Positions 54,045 through 62,622 of a stretch of 64,000 nucleotides of DNA are shown in pieces. Below the pieces are notes generated by a model that had not been told where the DNA came from, searched no databases, and saw nothing but the letters and a program-made list of their open reading frames with translations. Source of the stretch: Stieleria maiorica (GTDB lineage: Bacteria; Planctomycetota; Planctomycetia; Pirellulales; Pirellulaceae); the NCBI RefSeq assembly GCF_008035925.1, contig NZ_CP036264.1, forward strand, positions 8,568,427-8,632,426, in the 5' to 3' direction. The first letter of the stretch is position 1; each line of letters begins with the position of its first letter. The position numbers were made by a program, and so were the translations under genes.

Positions 54045-55862
54045 TCACTTGGATTCGTCACGTTTTGCCTCAGCCGTAGGCAGGACGGTCGTTGGAGGCG
54101 ATTTTCGGTCGATGTAGCTTTGGATCTTGCGTTCCAGGACCGGCAACGGGATCGAACCGGAGCGGAGGACTTCGTCGTGGAATTCGCGGACGTCGAACGC
54201 GTCGCCCAGTTGGTTTTCGGCGCGTGTCCGCAATTCCGTGATGAACAGTTCACCGACCTTGTATCCCAGTGCTTGTCCCGGCCAGCCGATATAGCGATCG
54301 ACTTCGGCGACGATGTTGTGCTCTGAAAGCGCCGTGTTCTCCTGCATGTAGGCGATCGCTTGCCGGCGCGTCCAGCCTTTGGCGTGGATGCCGGTGTCGA
54401 CCACCAACCGGCTCGCCCGCCACGCTTCCATGCTCAATCGACCAAACTCCTGGTAGGGGTCTTTGTAGAATCCCAGTTCACCGCCCAGTTTTTCGCTGTA
54501 CAACGCCCAGCCCTCGATGAACGCCGTGAAGTTGCTCTGTTTTCGGATCGGGTGCAGCCCTTCCAATTCGGCTTGCAGTGCGAGTTGCAGATGGTGGCCG
54601 GGGACCGCTTCGTGGAATGACAGCGCCTCGAGTTGGTACAGCGGACGGGCGGACAGGTTGTACGTGTTGACGTAATAGAAACCGCCCCGCGATCCGTCGG
54701 TTGCGGGAGGCCAGTAATAGGCCGATGTCGTTTGGGGCGCGACATAATCGGGGACTTCTCGGATCCCATAAGGTGTTCGAGGCAGCTTGCCGAAGAGTGT
54801 CGGAAGCCGGCCGTCGACTTGTTTCAAAATGTAGGCGACTTCCTTGAGCAGTTCTTCTTTGGTCTTGGGATAAAACTTCGGATCGGTCCGCAAGTGCGCC
54901 AAAAACGCTTGCAGGTCACCGTCAAAGTTCACGCGTTCTTTGATCGCGATCATCTGGGATCGAATCCGTGCGTTCTCACGAATCCCGGTCTGGTGCAATT
55001 CATCCGGTGTCATCGACAACGTCGTGAACTTGCGGATCTGGGCCTGATACAGTTCCCGGCCGCCGGGCAGGGATCGTGCGGCGATGCCACCGCGACAGGC
55101 CGGCACGTAGGTTTGGTCCAAAAACTCCGCGAAGGCCCGGAAGGCGGGGATGACGCTGTTTTCGATCGCATCGATCAATGTCGGGCGCAGCTGTTTCCAG
55201 TCCTCCTCGGACAATTTGGCGATCGATTCTTCGGCCAGATTCGTCAGGAACAGCGACTTCTCGGGATCGTCCACCACATGGGCGCGGGCTTGCCGAACGC
55301 TGTCACGCATGATGATGGCCGGTTGCGTCAAACCGGCTTCGACGCCGCGACGCAAAAGTGCGATTTGTTCCTGAACATAACGCGGAAACTGGTTCAGCCG
55401 TGCGATGTAGTTTTCAAAATCCTGGCGTGAATCGGGATTCATCTGCCGCGGCAACTCGGGCAATCCGATGTGGAATCCTTCGCGGTTGTTGATCGGCATC
55501 AGGTGCAAACCCAGCCGGTAATCGGTTCGCTCGGTTTCCAGTTTGCGACGCAGCAGGTCGACGTCGACTTGGTCTTCGGCATCGAGCGACTGGAGATCGA
55601 TCGCGTCGAGCGATCGTAGGAATTCGGCGCGGGCCTGGTCACGACGCTCGAAATCGGCGGCGGTGTTGCTGGCCAGCCGGTCTTGCCCACGCGGATCGCC
55701 GACATCGGTCGCCAGCAGCGGGTACTCGTCGAGCTCAAATTCCCAAACGCGATCCATCAGCGCGCGTAGTGTCGCGTCGGCCGGCCTGGACGCGGATTCA
55801 ACGGCATGGGAAATGGACGTCGAAAGTAGCGTGGTCGCGAGGACGAAAGCAAAGTACTTCAT
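54045..55862 (-). CDS. DUF885 family secreted peptidase-like protein
   Basis: A 605-residue protein with a signal peptide (FAFVLATTLLSTSISHA). DUF885 proteins are related to zinc carboxypeptidases/thimet-like peptidases. The signature is SFHEAVPGHHLQLALQAE, with the metal-binding HExxxHH-like block at 417-424. Other blocks are PNYYWPP-like TSAYYWPPATDGSRGGFYY, FIEGWALYSEKLGGELGFY and RASRLVVDTGIHAKGWTRRQ. It starts in the sequence TGATG, sharing one base with the regulator's stop codon, so the two are translationally coupled. A role in releasing hydroxyproline from peptides is my inference from this arrangement. Confidence 0.9.
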   Translation of the reverse strand: MKYFAFVLATTLLSTSISHAVESASRPADATLRALMDRVWEFELDEYPLLATDVGDPRGQDRLASNTAADFERRDQARAEFLRSLDAIDLQSLDAEDQVDVDLLRRKLETERTDYRLGLHLMPINNREGFHIGLPELPRQMNPDSRQDFENYIARLNQFPRYVQEQIALLRRGVEAGLTQPAIIMRDSVRQARAHVVDDPEKSLFLTNLAEESIAKLSEEDWKQLRPTLIDAIENSVIPAFRAFAEFLDQTYVPACRGGIAARSLPGGRELYQAQIRKFTTLSMTPDELHQTGIRENARIRSQMIAIKERVNFDGDLQAFLAHLRTDPKFYPKTKEELLKEVAYILKQVDGRLPTLFGKLPRTPYGIREVPDYVAPQTTSAYYWPPATDGSRGGFYYVNTYNLSARPLYQLEALSFHEAVPGHHLQLALQAELEGLHPIRKQSNFTAFIEGWALYSEKLGGELGFYKDPYQEFGRLSMEAWRASRLVVDTGIHAKGWTRRQAIAYMQENTALSEHNIVAEVDRYIGWPGQALGYKVGELFITELRTRAENQLGDAFDVREFHDEVLRSGSIPLPVLERKIQSYIDRKSPPTTVLPTAEAKRDESK

Positions 55863-56623
55863 CAGTTTGATTGTTGGGCGCGAAATTTTCCGGGCGAGAC
55901 ACCGAAGGTGCGTCGGAATTGGCGTGTGAACGCGCTTTGGTCGCTATAGCCGGCCGCGAGCGCGATGGAGACGATCGGATCGTCCGTCTGACGTAGCTTG
56001 GCCGCTGCGGCGCTCATCCGCAACTGCAAGACCAGCTGTGAGGAAGAGATTCCGTAGACCTCACGGCAGCGTCGGTCGAGTTGATAGGAGGACATGCCGA
56101 CCCGCTCGGCCAGTTCGGCCGTTCGCAACGGAGTTTCCAAGTGGCTTTTGATGTGGTCGACAGTGTCGGCTAGCTGATTCAGATCGCTCGCGTCCTCGCC
56201 CGGTGACTGAAGGTCGCGTGAAATCCCCACGACCCCGACGACGGATCCGTCGGCGCCCTTGAGGGGTAACTTGGTGGTCAGACACCAGCCCGTGACATTC
56301 GACGGATAAACATGGCGTTCCAATTCGTCGATCAAGGGCTGTTGCGTTTGGATGACGGACAGGTCCTGTTCCAAGAAACCACTTCCGATCTTGCCCTGAA
56401 AAACTTCTTCAGACGTCTTGCCGATCAAGTCGCTTTTTCGGCTCGCACCGCTGCGTTGGACCAGGGTCTCGTTGACGACGACGTAGCGTCCCAGGCGGTC
56501 TTTGACGAAGTAAACGATGTCGGTCAGATGGTCAAAGACCGCTTCGCTGACGAACGGATCGGCCAGCAACTGAGAGAGTGACCGTCTGGGGTCGTCGGAG
56601 CATGCCGAATTAGGTGTGCGCAA
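55862..56623 (-). CDS. PAS-AraC family transcriptional regulator
   Basis: A 253-residue regulator. A PAS ligand-sensing domain spans about 25-135 (DHLTDIVYFVKDRLGRYVVV, LKGADGSVVGVVGISRDLQ). A C-terminal AraC/XylS DNA-binding domain with two helix-turn-helix units spans about 150-250 (LRTAELAERVGMSSYQLDRR and PIVSIALAAGYSDQSAFTRQ, then FRRTFGVSPGKFRAQ). The frame is open to a GTG at 56752. A TTG at 56623 with GGGAG six bases upstream fits better: it starts just before the PAS domain and leaves a 139-bp divergent promoter region. It very likely controls the hydroxyproline genes. Confidence 0.85.
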   Translation of the reverse strand: MRTPNSACSDDPRRSLSQLLADPFVSEAVFDHLTDIVYFVKDRLGRYVVVNETLVQRSGASRKSDLIGKTSEEVFQGKIGSGFLEQDLSVIQTQQPLIDELERHVYPSNVTGWCLTTKLPLKGADGSVVGVVGISRDLQSPGEDASDLNQLADTVDHIKSHLETPLRTAELAERVGMSSYQLDRRCREVYGISSSQLVLQLRMSAAAAKLRQTDDPIVSIALAAGYSDQSAFTRQFRRTFGVSPGKFRAQQSN

Positions 56624-56665
56624 TTTTGACTCCCGCTGCTTCGTGATGTCAATTCGCGCCTCTGG

Positions 56666-56684
56666 CAACCCACTATAGTGGTTG
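56666..56684. promoter_or_regulatory. Candidate operator palindrome in the hydroxyproline divergent promoter
   Basis: CAACCCACTATAGTGGTTG: arms CAACC and GGTTG flank the perfect dyad ACTATAGT, with one extra C breaking full symmetry. It lies 78 bp upstream of the epimerase and 42 bp upstream of the chosen regulator start, within the divergent intergenic region. TATAGT could also serve as a -10 hexamer. A regulator binding here could cover both promoters. Confidence 0.45.
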
Positions 56685-56762
56685 TCGCCCGAACGCGACC
56701 GCGGAAAAACATCTGTTTCCTGACGCCGGAAACCGTCGCGGTGTTCCCACACGTTTCAGCCT

Positions 56763-57746
56763 ATGCTCGATTCCTTTTCTGTTCTAGACACCCACACAGG
56801 CGGTGAGATCACACGCATCGTGTCGGCCGCCGATCTCGGGCTTTCTGATCTCGGGCTTTCCGATCGCAGCCCCGAACACTGGCTGCGACAGCTGCGCGGG
56901 GCTAGCGATTGGGTTCGCAAGGCGCTGACCCGCGAGCCTCGGGGGACCGAGTATGCTGTCGGAGCCGTCGTTGCGCCGCCAGATGACGTGTCGCGGACGG
57001 GATGCATCGTGTTTTTTAACAACGTCGGCTACCTCGGGATGTGCGGGCACGGATTGATCGGTGTCGTCGAAGCGCTCCGCCATCAGGGAGCGATCCTGCC
57101 GGGCACCTATCAATTCGCGACGCCCGCCGGCATGGTCCAGGCAACCTTGTTACCCGATCGCGACGTCCGATTCACCGGTGTACCCAGCCGATGTTATCGC
57201 CAGGACGTGTCGCTGGAGTGTCGTGACGGTCGCCGTGTGACCGGCGAGATCGCCTATGGCGGGAATTGGTTTTTTTTGACGCACGACGAATCGGTGCGCA
57301 ATGGACCGGTCGCGGAGCTGATGCACCGCGCCCAGCAGATTCGTGACGCACTGGACCAGCACGAGATCCGCGGCGAAAGCGGCGCGCTGATCGACCACGT
57401 CGAAATGTACTGCTCACTCTCAGACGCCACCGATGATCGTCGCGCGAGCGATCCGGTCGGATGTCGCAATTTTGTGTTGTGTCCCGGCGGTCACTACGAC
57501 CGCTCGCCCTGTGGTACCGGCACGTCGGCCAAACTGGCCTGCTTGGCAGCTCAAGGGACGCTGGAACCCGGAGTCGATTGGGTGCAGGAATCGATCACCG
57601 GAAGCCGGTTCGTCGCGTCGTACCAATATGAAGAAGAGCATGTCCACGTCACGATCCGAGGGCGAGCCCATGTGATCGCCGAAACACGTCAAGTGTTCGA
57701 TCCCGATGATGATTTGCGGTTCGGGATCGGAGAACAGTGCCCATGA
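56763..57746 (+). CDS. 4-hydroxyproline 2-epimerase (proline racemase family)
   Basis: A 327-residue cofactor-independent epimerase. The two catalytic cysteines are C94 in MCGHG and C250 in DRSPCGTGTSAK, and THTGGE opens the fold. The Ser/Cys pattern with C250 in DRSPCGTGT and the neighbouring catabolic genes favour conversion of trans-4-hydroxy-L-proline to cis-4-hydroxy-D-proline over proline racemase. A short in-frame duplication, DLGLSDLGLSD at 21-31, is unusual. The stop overlaps the next ATG by four bases. Confidence 0.9.
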   Translation: MLDSFSVLDTHTGGEITRIVSAADLGLSDLGLSDRSPEHWLRQLRGASDWVRKALTREPRGTEYAVGAVVAPPDDVSRTGCIVFFNNVGYLGMCGHGLIGVVEALRHQGAILPGTYQFATPAGMVQATLLPDRDVRFTGVPSRCYRQDVSLECRDGRRVTGEIAYGGNWFFLTHDESVRNGPVAELMHRAQQIRDALDQHEIRGESGALIDHVEMYCSLSDATDDRRASDPVGCRNFVLCPGGHYDRSPCGTGTSAKLACLAAQGTLEPGVDWVQESITGSRFVASYQYEEEHVHVTIRGRAHVIAETRQVFDPDDDLRFGIGEQCP

Positions 57747-59008
57747 GCGCGCGATCGGATGTGATCATCATCGGCGGCGGCATCATCGGATGTTGGACCG
57801 CATGGCACCTGACAAATGCCGGATGCGCGGTCACGCTGGTGGAGCGAGATCGGATCGGCAGCGGGGCGTCGAGCGGCAACTGCGGCTACATTTGCCCCAG
57901 TCACGTGCATCCGTTGTGCGCCCCGGGAGCGGTGGCCAATGGAATCCGCATGATGGCACGAACCGGCGGTGCGTTGTCGATCACGCCACGCTGGGATCCG
58001 ACGCTGTGGCGGTGGCTGGCTTGTTTCGCGAAACACTGCAACGCGAACGATTTTCGACATGCCTCGACGGCGCGACACGCCTTGCTCCAATCGTCGCGAA
58101 CCCAATACCAGACCTTTGCCGACCGCAACGCGGCGGATATCAAGTGGCAGCAGCGCGGCTTGTTGTTGGTGTATCGATCGGAGCGTGATTTCGAAGCCTA
58201 TGAAGAACCCGCGGCACAGCTGCGTCGCGACTTCGGACTTCGTCTGGATCGCTATGACGGAGATGATGTGTTGCAGCTGGAACCGACGCTGCGGGAGTCC
58301 TTGGCCGGCGGTTGGCATTTTCCCGATGATGCGCATCTGTCTCCGAGTGAGTTGTTGAATCAACTGCGCCATGAGATCGAGCAGGGCGGTGGGATGATCC
58401 GCGAGCAGACGGAGATCGAGTCGATGCAGTTCAGCGGCGCCGCATTGGCGTCGGTCACAACGACGCGGGGCGAAACCCTCTCGGCGGATGCCTTCGTTCT
58501 GGCGACCGGCGCGGAGGCGTCGAAATGGGGACGGGAACTGGGCTGCCGTATTCCCGTGATCCCGGGCAAGGGCTATTCGGTCACGTACGCCGACGCGACG
58601 GGGATGCCCGAGACGCCGCTGATCTTCGAGGACGATCATGTCGCGGTCACGCCGCTGGGCGATTCGTTTCGGATCGGTTCGACGATGCAGTTGACCGGGT
58701 TTGATCGTTCGGTCCCCGCCGCGCGGATCGAGCTGCTCAAACGCTCGGCACGGCGGCACCTGCGTGTGGAACTGCCCGATGCGACGGAGCAATCGTGGGC
58801 GGGCTGGCGGCCGATGATGCCTGACGGATTGCCGTGCATCGGTCCGTCGCGGCGAGCGGCCAACGCATGGGTCGCCGCCGGCAACGGGATGATCGGCGTC
58901 GCGACCGGCCCCGCGACCGGACAGTTGGTATCCGAATTGGTGCGCGGAGGCCCACCACACATCGATCCGTCGCCGTATCGCGTCGATCGATTCCAACGGT
59001 CACAATGA
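57743..59008 (+). CDS. FAD-dependent D-amino-acid (D-hydroxyproline) dehydrogenase
   Basis: A 421-residue DAO-family flavoprotein. The N-terminal FAD fold is VIIIGGGIIGCWTAWHLTNA with ERDRIGSGASSGNCGYI, and the C-terminal block is WAGWRPMMPDGLPCIGPSRR then GNGMIGVATGPATGQLVSEL. In this operon it should oxidise cis-4-hydroxy-D-proline to 1-pyrroline-4-hydroxy-2-carboxylate, feeding electrons to the respiratory chain as DadA-type enzymes do. It is translationally coupled to the epimerase (ATGA). The specific substrate is inferred from context. Confidence 0.88.
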   Translation: MSARSDVIIIGGGIIGCWTAWHLTNAGCAVTLVERDRIGSGASSGNCGYICPSHVHPLCAPGAVANGIRMMARTGGALSITPRWDPTLWRWLACFAKHCNANDFRHASTARHALLQSSRTQYQTFADRNAADIKWQQRGLLLVYRSERDFEAYEEPAAQLRRDFGLRLDRYDGDDVLQLEPTLRESLAGGWHFPDDAHLSPSELLNQLRHEIEQGGGMIREQTEIESMQFSGAALASVTTTRGETLSADAFVLATGAEASKWGRELGCRIPVIPGKGYSVTYADATGMPETPLIFEDDHVAVTPLGDSFRIGSTMQLTGFDRSVPAARIELLKRSARRHLRVELPDATEQSWAGWRPMMPDGLPCIGPSRRAANAWVAAGNGMIGVATGPATGQLVSELVRGGPPHIDPSPYRVDRFQRSQ

Positions 59009-59069
59009 TGAATTTCACACCAATCACTCCTTTGACACCCGACGATTTTTCCAGGAACAGAAAAAAGCG

Positions 59070-60035
59070 ATGACCACAGCAACTCAATCGGCCTCGGACA
59101 TTGATGACAGTGTGTTTCGCGGTTGTCTGCCGGCGATCATGACCCCGATCGGCGACGACGGTCGACCGGAATTCGATGCCATGGTGCGTCACGCATCCAA
59201 TCTGGTCGATGCCGGAATGACGGGCGTCGTGTACTGCGGATCGATGGGGGATTGGCCGTTGTTGACCGATGACCAACGTCGCGAAGGGGTCGCCCGTCTG
59301 GTTGGCGCGGGGCTGAAGGTGGTGGTGGGGACGGGATCGCAAAGTCCGATGGTTGCCGCCCAGCATGCCGCGCATGCAGCCGACGTCGGGGCGGCCGGTT
59401 TAATGGTGATTCCACGCTTGCTCTCACGCGGCATATCCGAAGCCGCCCAGGCGGACCATTTTGCCCGCGTGCTTTCTGCCGCCCCGCAGTTGCCGGCGGT
59501 GATCTACAACAGCCCCTACTACGGATACCAAACCAAAGCGGGGCTGTATGGACAGCTTCGCCGTGACTATCCGAACCTGGTCGGGTTCAAAGAGTTCGGT
59601 GGCGCCGCATCGCTTCAATACGCCGCCGAGCACATCACGTCGTCCGAAGACGGCGGATTGCTGTTGGTCGGCGTCGACACGCAGGTGTATTTCGGATTCT
59701 TGCGTTGTGGCGCACAGGGCGCGATCACCGGAATCGGGAACTGTTTGCCCGGTGAAGTGTTGCACTTGGTCGACCTGTGCCGCCGCGCGGCCGAAGGCGA
59801 TTGCGAAGCACGACGGTACGCGAAAGAGCTGGACGAAGCCTTGGCGGTGTTGTCGAAATACGATGAAGGCCCCGATCTGACGCTCTACTACCGATTGATC
59901 GCTTCGGAAACCATCGATCCGATCTATCGCCGACCCGCGCTGGAAACCGATCGGTTGAGCCCGTCGCAAGAACGCTATGCCCTCGATCAGTTGCGTTTGT
60001 TCCAAGCCTGGTGGGAATACTGGCCCGGCCGGTGA
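59070..60035 (+). CDS. DHDPS-family 1-pyrroline-4-hydroxy-2-carboxylate deaminase
   Basis: A 321-residue class I aldolase-fold enzyme of the dihydrodipicolinate synthase family. The catalytic residues are Y146 in IYNSPYYGYQ and the Schiff-base K174 in GFKEFGG. GSMGDWPLLTDDQR replaces the GTTGE-type loop of true DapA. In the hydroxyproline pathway this family removes ammonia to give 2-oxoglutarate semialdehyde. AGGAAC lies about nine bases before the ATG. The last enzyme, a semialdehyde dehydrogenase, is not in the window. Confidence 0.88.
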   Translation: MTTATQSASDIDDSVFRGCLPAIMTPIGDDGRPEFDAMVRHASNLVDAGMTGVVYCGSMGDWPLLTDDQRREGVARLVGAGLKVVVGTGSQSPMVAAQHAAHAADVGAAGLMVIPRLLSRGISEAAQADHFARVLSAAPQLPAVIYNSPYYGYQTKAGLYGQLRRDYPNLVGFKEFGGAASLQYAAEHITSSEDGGLLLVGVDTQVYFGFLRCGAQGAITGIGNCLPGEVLHLVDLCRRAAEGDCEARRYAKELDEALAVLSKYDEGPDLTLYYRLIASETIDPIYRRPALETDRLSPSQERYALDQLRLFQAWWEYWPGR

Positions 60036-60074
60036 GGCGGCCTGTTGATTGAATCGCAACCGGAACAATCGTGA

Positions 60075-60195
60075 GCCGATGGCACTAGCCACGGGCCTCC
60101 ACGGGCAAGGTTGTCATCATGGGGCCCGCGGCTAGCGCCGTCGGCTTATTAGGTCGACAGGCTGAAAGCGCAATACCGCGAACCGGCTGATGTCA
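60075..60195. repeat. Intergenic inverted repeat after the hydroxyproline operon
   Basis: A 23-bp imperfect inverted repeat, with three mismatches by direct comparison, pairs about 60075-60097 with about 60122-60145 (cores CTAGCCACGGGCC and GGCCCGCGGCTAG). It could act as a terminator-like structure although it has no T-run. GCGAACCGGCTGATGTC follows at 60178-60194, an exact copy of 772-788. Confidence 0.6.
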
Positions 60196-60212
60196 AACGA
60201 ATCTCAGCCGTT

Positions 60213-62012
60213 TTATCGCCCCGCAATCCAACGTTGCCAGCGTTGCCAATCGTCGCCGAAGGATTGGCCGGTGACCGATTCCAATCGTTGGGCGATCAGA
60301 TCGGATTGGTCGTCGCGGACGCGCTGGCCTAACCCGATCAAATAACGCGGGTCGTTCAGCCATCCGGTCGATTCAATCAGTCGATCCAATTCAAGGAATC
60401 GCTCGCCCGATTGCTTTCGCAGTTCCGCCAGCCGCGCGGTCGCTTCGGCCGACCGGCCATCTTCGTCGCTGGTTCGAAGCAGTAGCGTCGAAAAGGATTC
60501 GATATTGTCGGACAGTTCACGGTAGGCCTTTTGCCGGTCGGCAAAATTGCCGCTATCGATTTGAGTGACCAAGTGGGCGAATCGCTGTCGGGTTGGTTGA
60601 TCGACGCCCTTGATTTGATCCATGACCCGAGAAACCAGTTGACGATCAAATCGTTGCAGCGGCGTGTCAACTCCGCAATGTCGAAGCCGAGAGAACAATT
60701 CGCTTTCAATGCGTTCGGGGTGCTGGGCGTACAGCTTGGCAAAGGAGCTTGCTTTTTCGCTGATCACATCGTCGCCGATACTGACCCAGCGGACCGAGCC
60801 ATCGGGGTATTGATCGAGCAGCAGAATGTGTTCCCCGATCAGACTGATCCGCAAGCTTCTGTCATTTTCACTGCGGACAGCCAACGTCCGACTTGGGCCG
60901 GAGTCTTCACGGATCGTGAACTCACGCTTTTGCGGTGAAGTGGCGATCGATGCTTCGATGTCGCCGACGGTAAACCGGCTGCGCGCCGAAGTGCCGCTGG
61001 TGGAATACGAGCGGCTGGGCGGCTTCCCATTCGCGGCGATCTGTTGCAAGTCTTGAAACAACAGAATCGGTCGTGGCGTGTCGAACAAACGTTGGTTCCG
61101 CTGCGCAACGATGCGATCCTGTTCAGGGACGTTGATGCCGCGCTTTTCCAGTTCGGTGTTGATTTGCAGCTGAATGGTTTTCAAATCGAACCCGGCGAAC
61201 GGGGTTTCCCAATGAGCTTCATCCCAACTCAGGCGGCCATCATGCCAGCGGAGTCCGATCAGATTGCCGATCGGTTGACGCAGGGTTTGAATCGGACCAT
61301 CGGGGAAATCGCCATCGGCAGCGCCATCGGGAGGGACTGGGCCTGGAATCGGGATGACATTCCGATCGGAGGTGGGCCGGGTGGGATGCACGAAGTGAAA
61401 GTTGTATTGAAGTTGACTGTTCGTGATCCGTTGGCGAGAGAGTAGTGACAGTCGCCGCGTGATCGATTGAAAACGCTTCATCAGGTTCGCGTCACGCATC
61501 ACGCTGCGGTGCTCGCTGAGTAACTTGTGCGTTTGTGTCGTCAGTTTGCGGCTGTCAAATCCGGGGTGACCGATTTGCGATCCGGTTCGTTTGAGTTGCC
61601 ACAGGAGTAGCGCAAGGTGTTGACGTCGGGCCGTCAAATCCTGGCGGCGCCTTCCAATGGCGGCGACCTCCGATTCATCCAACCTTGCCAGTGCATCCTC
61701 GTTGGCAAAGTATTCCCTTTCCAACTCCTGGACATACTTCATCACCGCGGCGGTTCCGTATTCACCGTACCGCTCTTGTTCGACGATCTGCGATTCGATG
61801 TCATCGAGGGCGGCGATGAATTTGGCCTTGTCTGCAAGGTCTTTTTCTGCGGTGCCTTTTTCCGGTGGTTGGCCGTTCTTCTTCGCATCGGTGGGCGGTT
61901 GGGCTGGTACCTGTACCTGAGCGACGATCGGTCGCGACCATGCAACGCAGGTCACCAAAAGGCCGGCGAACCCCCACCCCCTGATCAGTTGTATCGCAGT
62001 GTCACGGGACAT
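60213..62012 (-). CDS. Uncharacterised secreted, largely helical protein
   Basis: A 599-residue protein I do not recognise. A signal peptide (about residues 13-32, FAGLLVTCVAWSRPIVAQ) precedes a long helical region with coiled-coil character (IESQIVEQERYGEYGTAAVM, LARLDESEVAAIGRRRQDL). Next comes a Pro-rich linker (PIPGPVPPDGAADGDFPDG), a middle domain with beta pattern (RSLRISLIGEHILLLDQYPD) and a C-terminal helical domain with repeated Arg-Phe helices. The middle domain with IREDSGPSRTLAV resembles no family I can name. The ATG at 62012 has AGGGTGG upstream; a GTG at 62021 is too close to it. Confidence 0.8.
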   Translation of the reverse strand: MSRDTAIQLIRGWGFAGLLVTCVAWSRPIVAQVQVPAQPPTDAKKNGQPPEKGTAEKDLADKAKFIAALDDIESQIVEQERYGEYGTAAVMKYVQELEREYFANEDALARLDESEVAAIGRRRQDLTARRQHLALLLWQLKRTGSQIGHPGFDSRKLTTQTHKLLSEHRSVMRDANLMKRFQSITRRLSLLSRQRITNSQLQYNFHFVHPTRPTSDRNVIPIPGPVPPDGAADGDFPDGPIQTLRQPIGNLIGLRWHDGRLSWDEAHWETPFAGFDLKTIQLQINTELEKRGINVPEQDRIVAQRNQRLFDTPRPILLFQDLQQIAANGKPPSRSYSTSGTSARSRFTVGDIEASIATSPQKREFTIREDSGPSRTLAVRSENDRSLRISLIGEHILLLDQYPDGSVRWVSIGDDVISEKASSFAKLYAQHPERIESELFSRLRHCGVDTPLQRFDRQLVSRVMDQIKGVDQPTRQRFAHLVTQIDSGNFADRQKAYRELSDNIESFSTLLLRTSDEDGRSAEATARLAELRKQSGERFLELDRLIESTGWLNDPRYLIGLGQRVRDDQSDLIAQRLESVTGQSFGDDWQRWQRWIAGR

Positions 62013-62087
62013 CGCCGCCACCCTTAAGAAAAAAAGCCGCTCGTCTGGTCTCAGCGACCGGTTCGGATCAACCGAACTATTGTAACG

Positions 62088-62435
62088 TTAACGTTTCGGT
62101 TTGATCAGACAATGAAATCCGATACAGGGTTCTTCGGCGTCACGCTCGGCTTCGGCGGCAGTCAGGATCTCCTGGACCTGCGTCATACGTTCCGGGTCCA
62201 GGGCCACCGAAATGACACGTTGCTGGCCGTCTGCACCGAGTGCGACGGTGGTCAGCACTGCGACCGTGTCTTGGTGCTGGAGCGCCTCAATGATGTGCTG
62301 TCCGACCTGAGCTTCGGGATTGCGGATGGTCGTGACAAATTGTGCGATCGCCTGCTTTCGTTGATCGCCTGATGACACCTGATTGGGCAGCGCGGTCCGG
62401 GCTTGGTGGTCGTGATTGTCAGCCGATTGGCTCAT
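62088..62435 (-). CDS. Small uncharacterised protein
   Basis: A 115-residue protein, not recognised. After a polar start (SADNHDHQARTALPNQ) it has a helix (QRKQAIAQFVTTIRNPEAQV), a beta-rich core (DTVAVLTTVALGADGQQRVI) and a final helix (MTQVQEILTAAEAERDAEEP), ending CIGFHCLIKPKR with a CxxxxC pair. The ATG at 62435 is preferred to a longer frame. It is divergent from the SPFH gene, with 187 bp between the starts. Confidence 0.7.
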   Translation of the reverse strand: MSQSADNHDHQARTALPNQVSSGDQRKQAIAQFVTTIRNPEAQVGQHIIEALQHQDTVAVLTTVALGADGQQRVISVALDPERMTQVQEILTAAEAERDAEEPCIGFHCLIKPKR

Positions 62436-62622
62436 TGAGTAGTTCCGTTGATGAGGAGTCACAGGTTGGGGCGCATCTCAGTCTCAGTCCCGATCATAGT
62501 TTAGATCGATCGGCAACGTGGCATTTAACCAGGACACCGCGCGCCCTGGATCCGTCGATTTCGGAACTAGTTCCATTTGACGCCGTACAGCAATACTCTT
62601 AGCAGACAAATGAGGAAAAACG

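Noticed and set aside
53678..54117. Overlapping plus-strand frames with repeated peptide units
   Set aside because: They are all read-throughs of the 58-bp tandem array in different frames.
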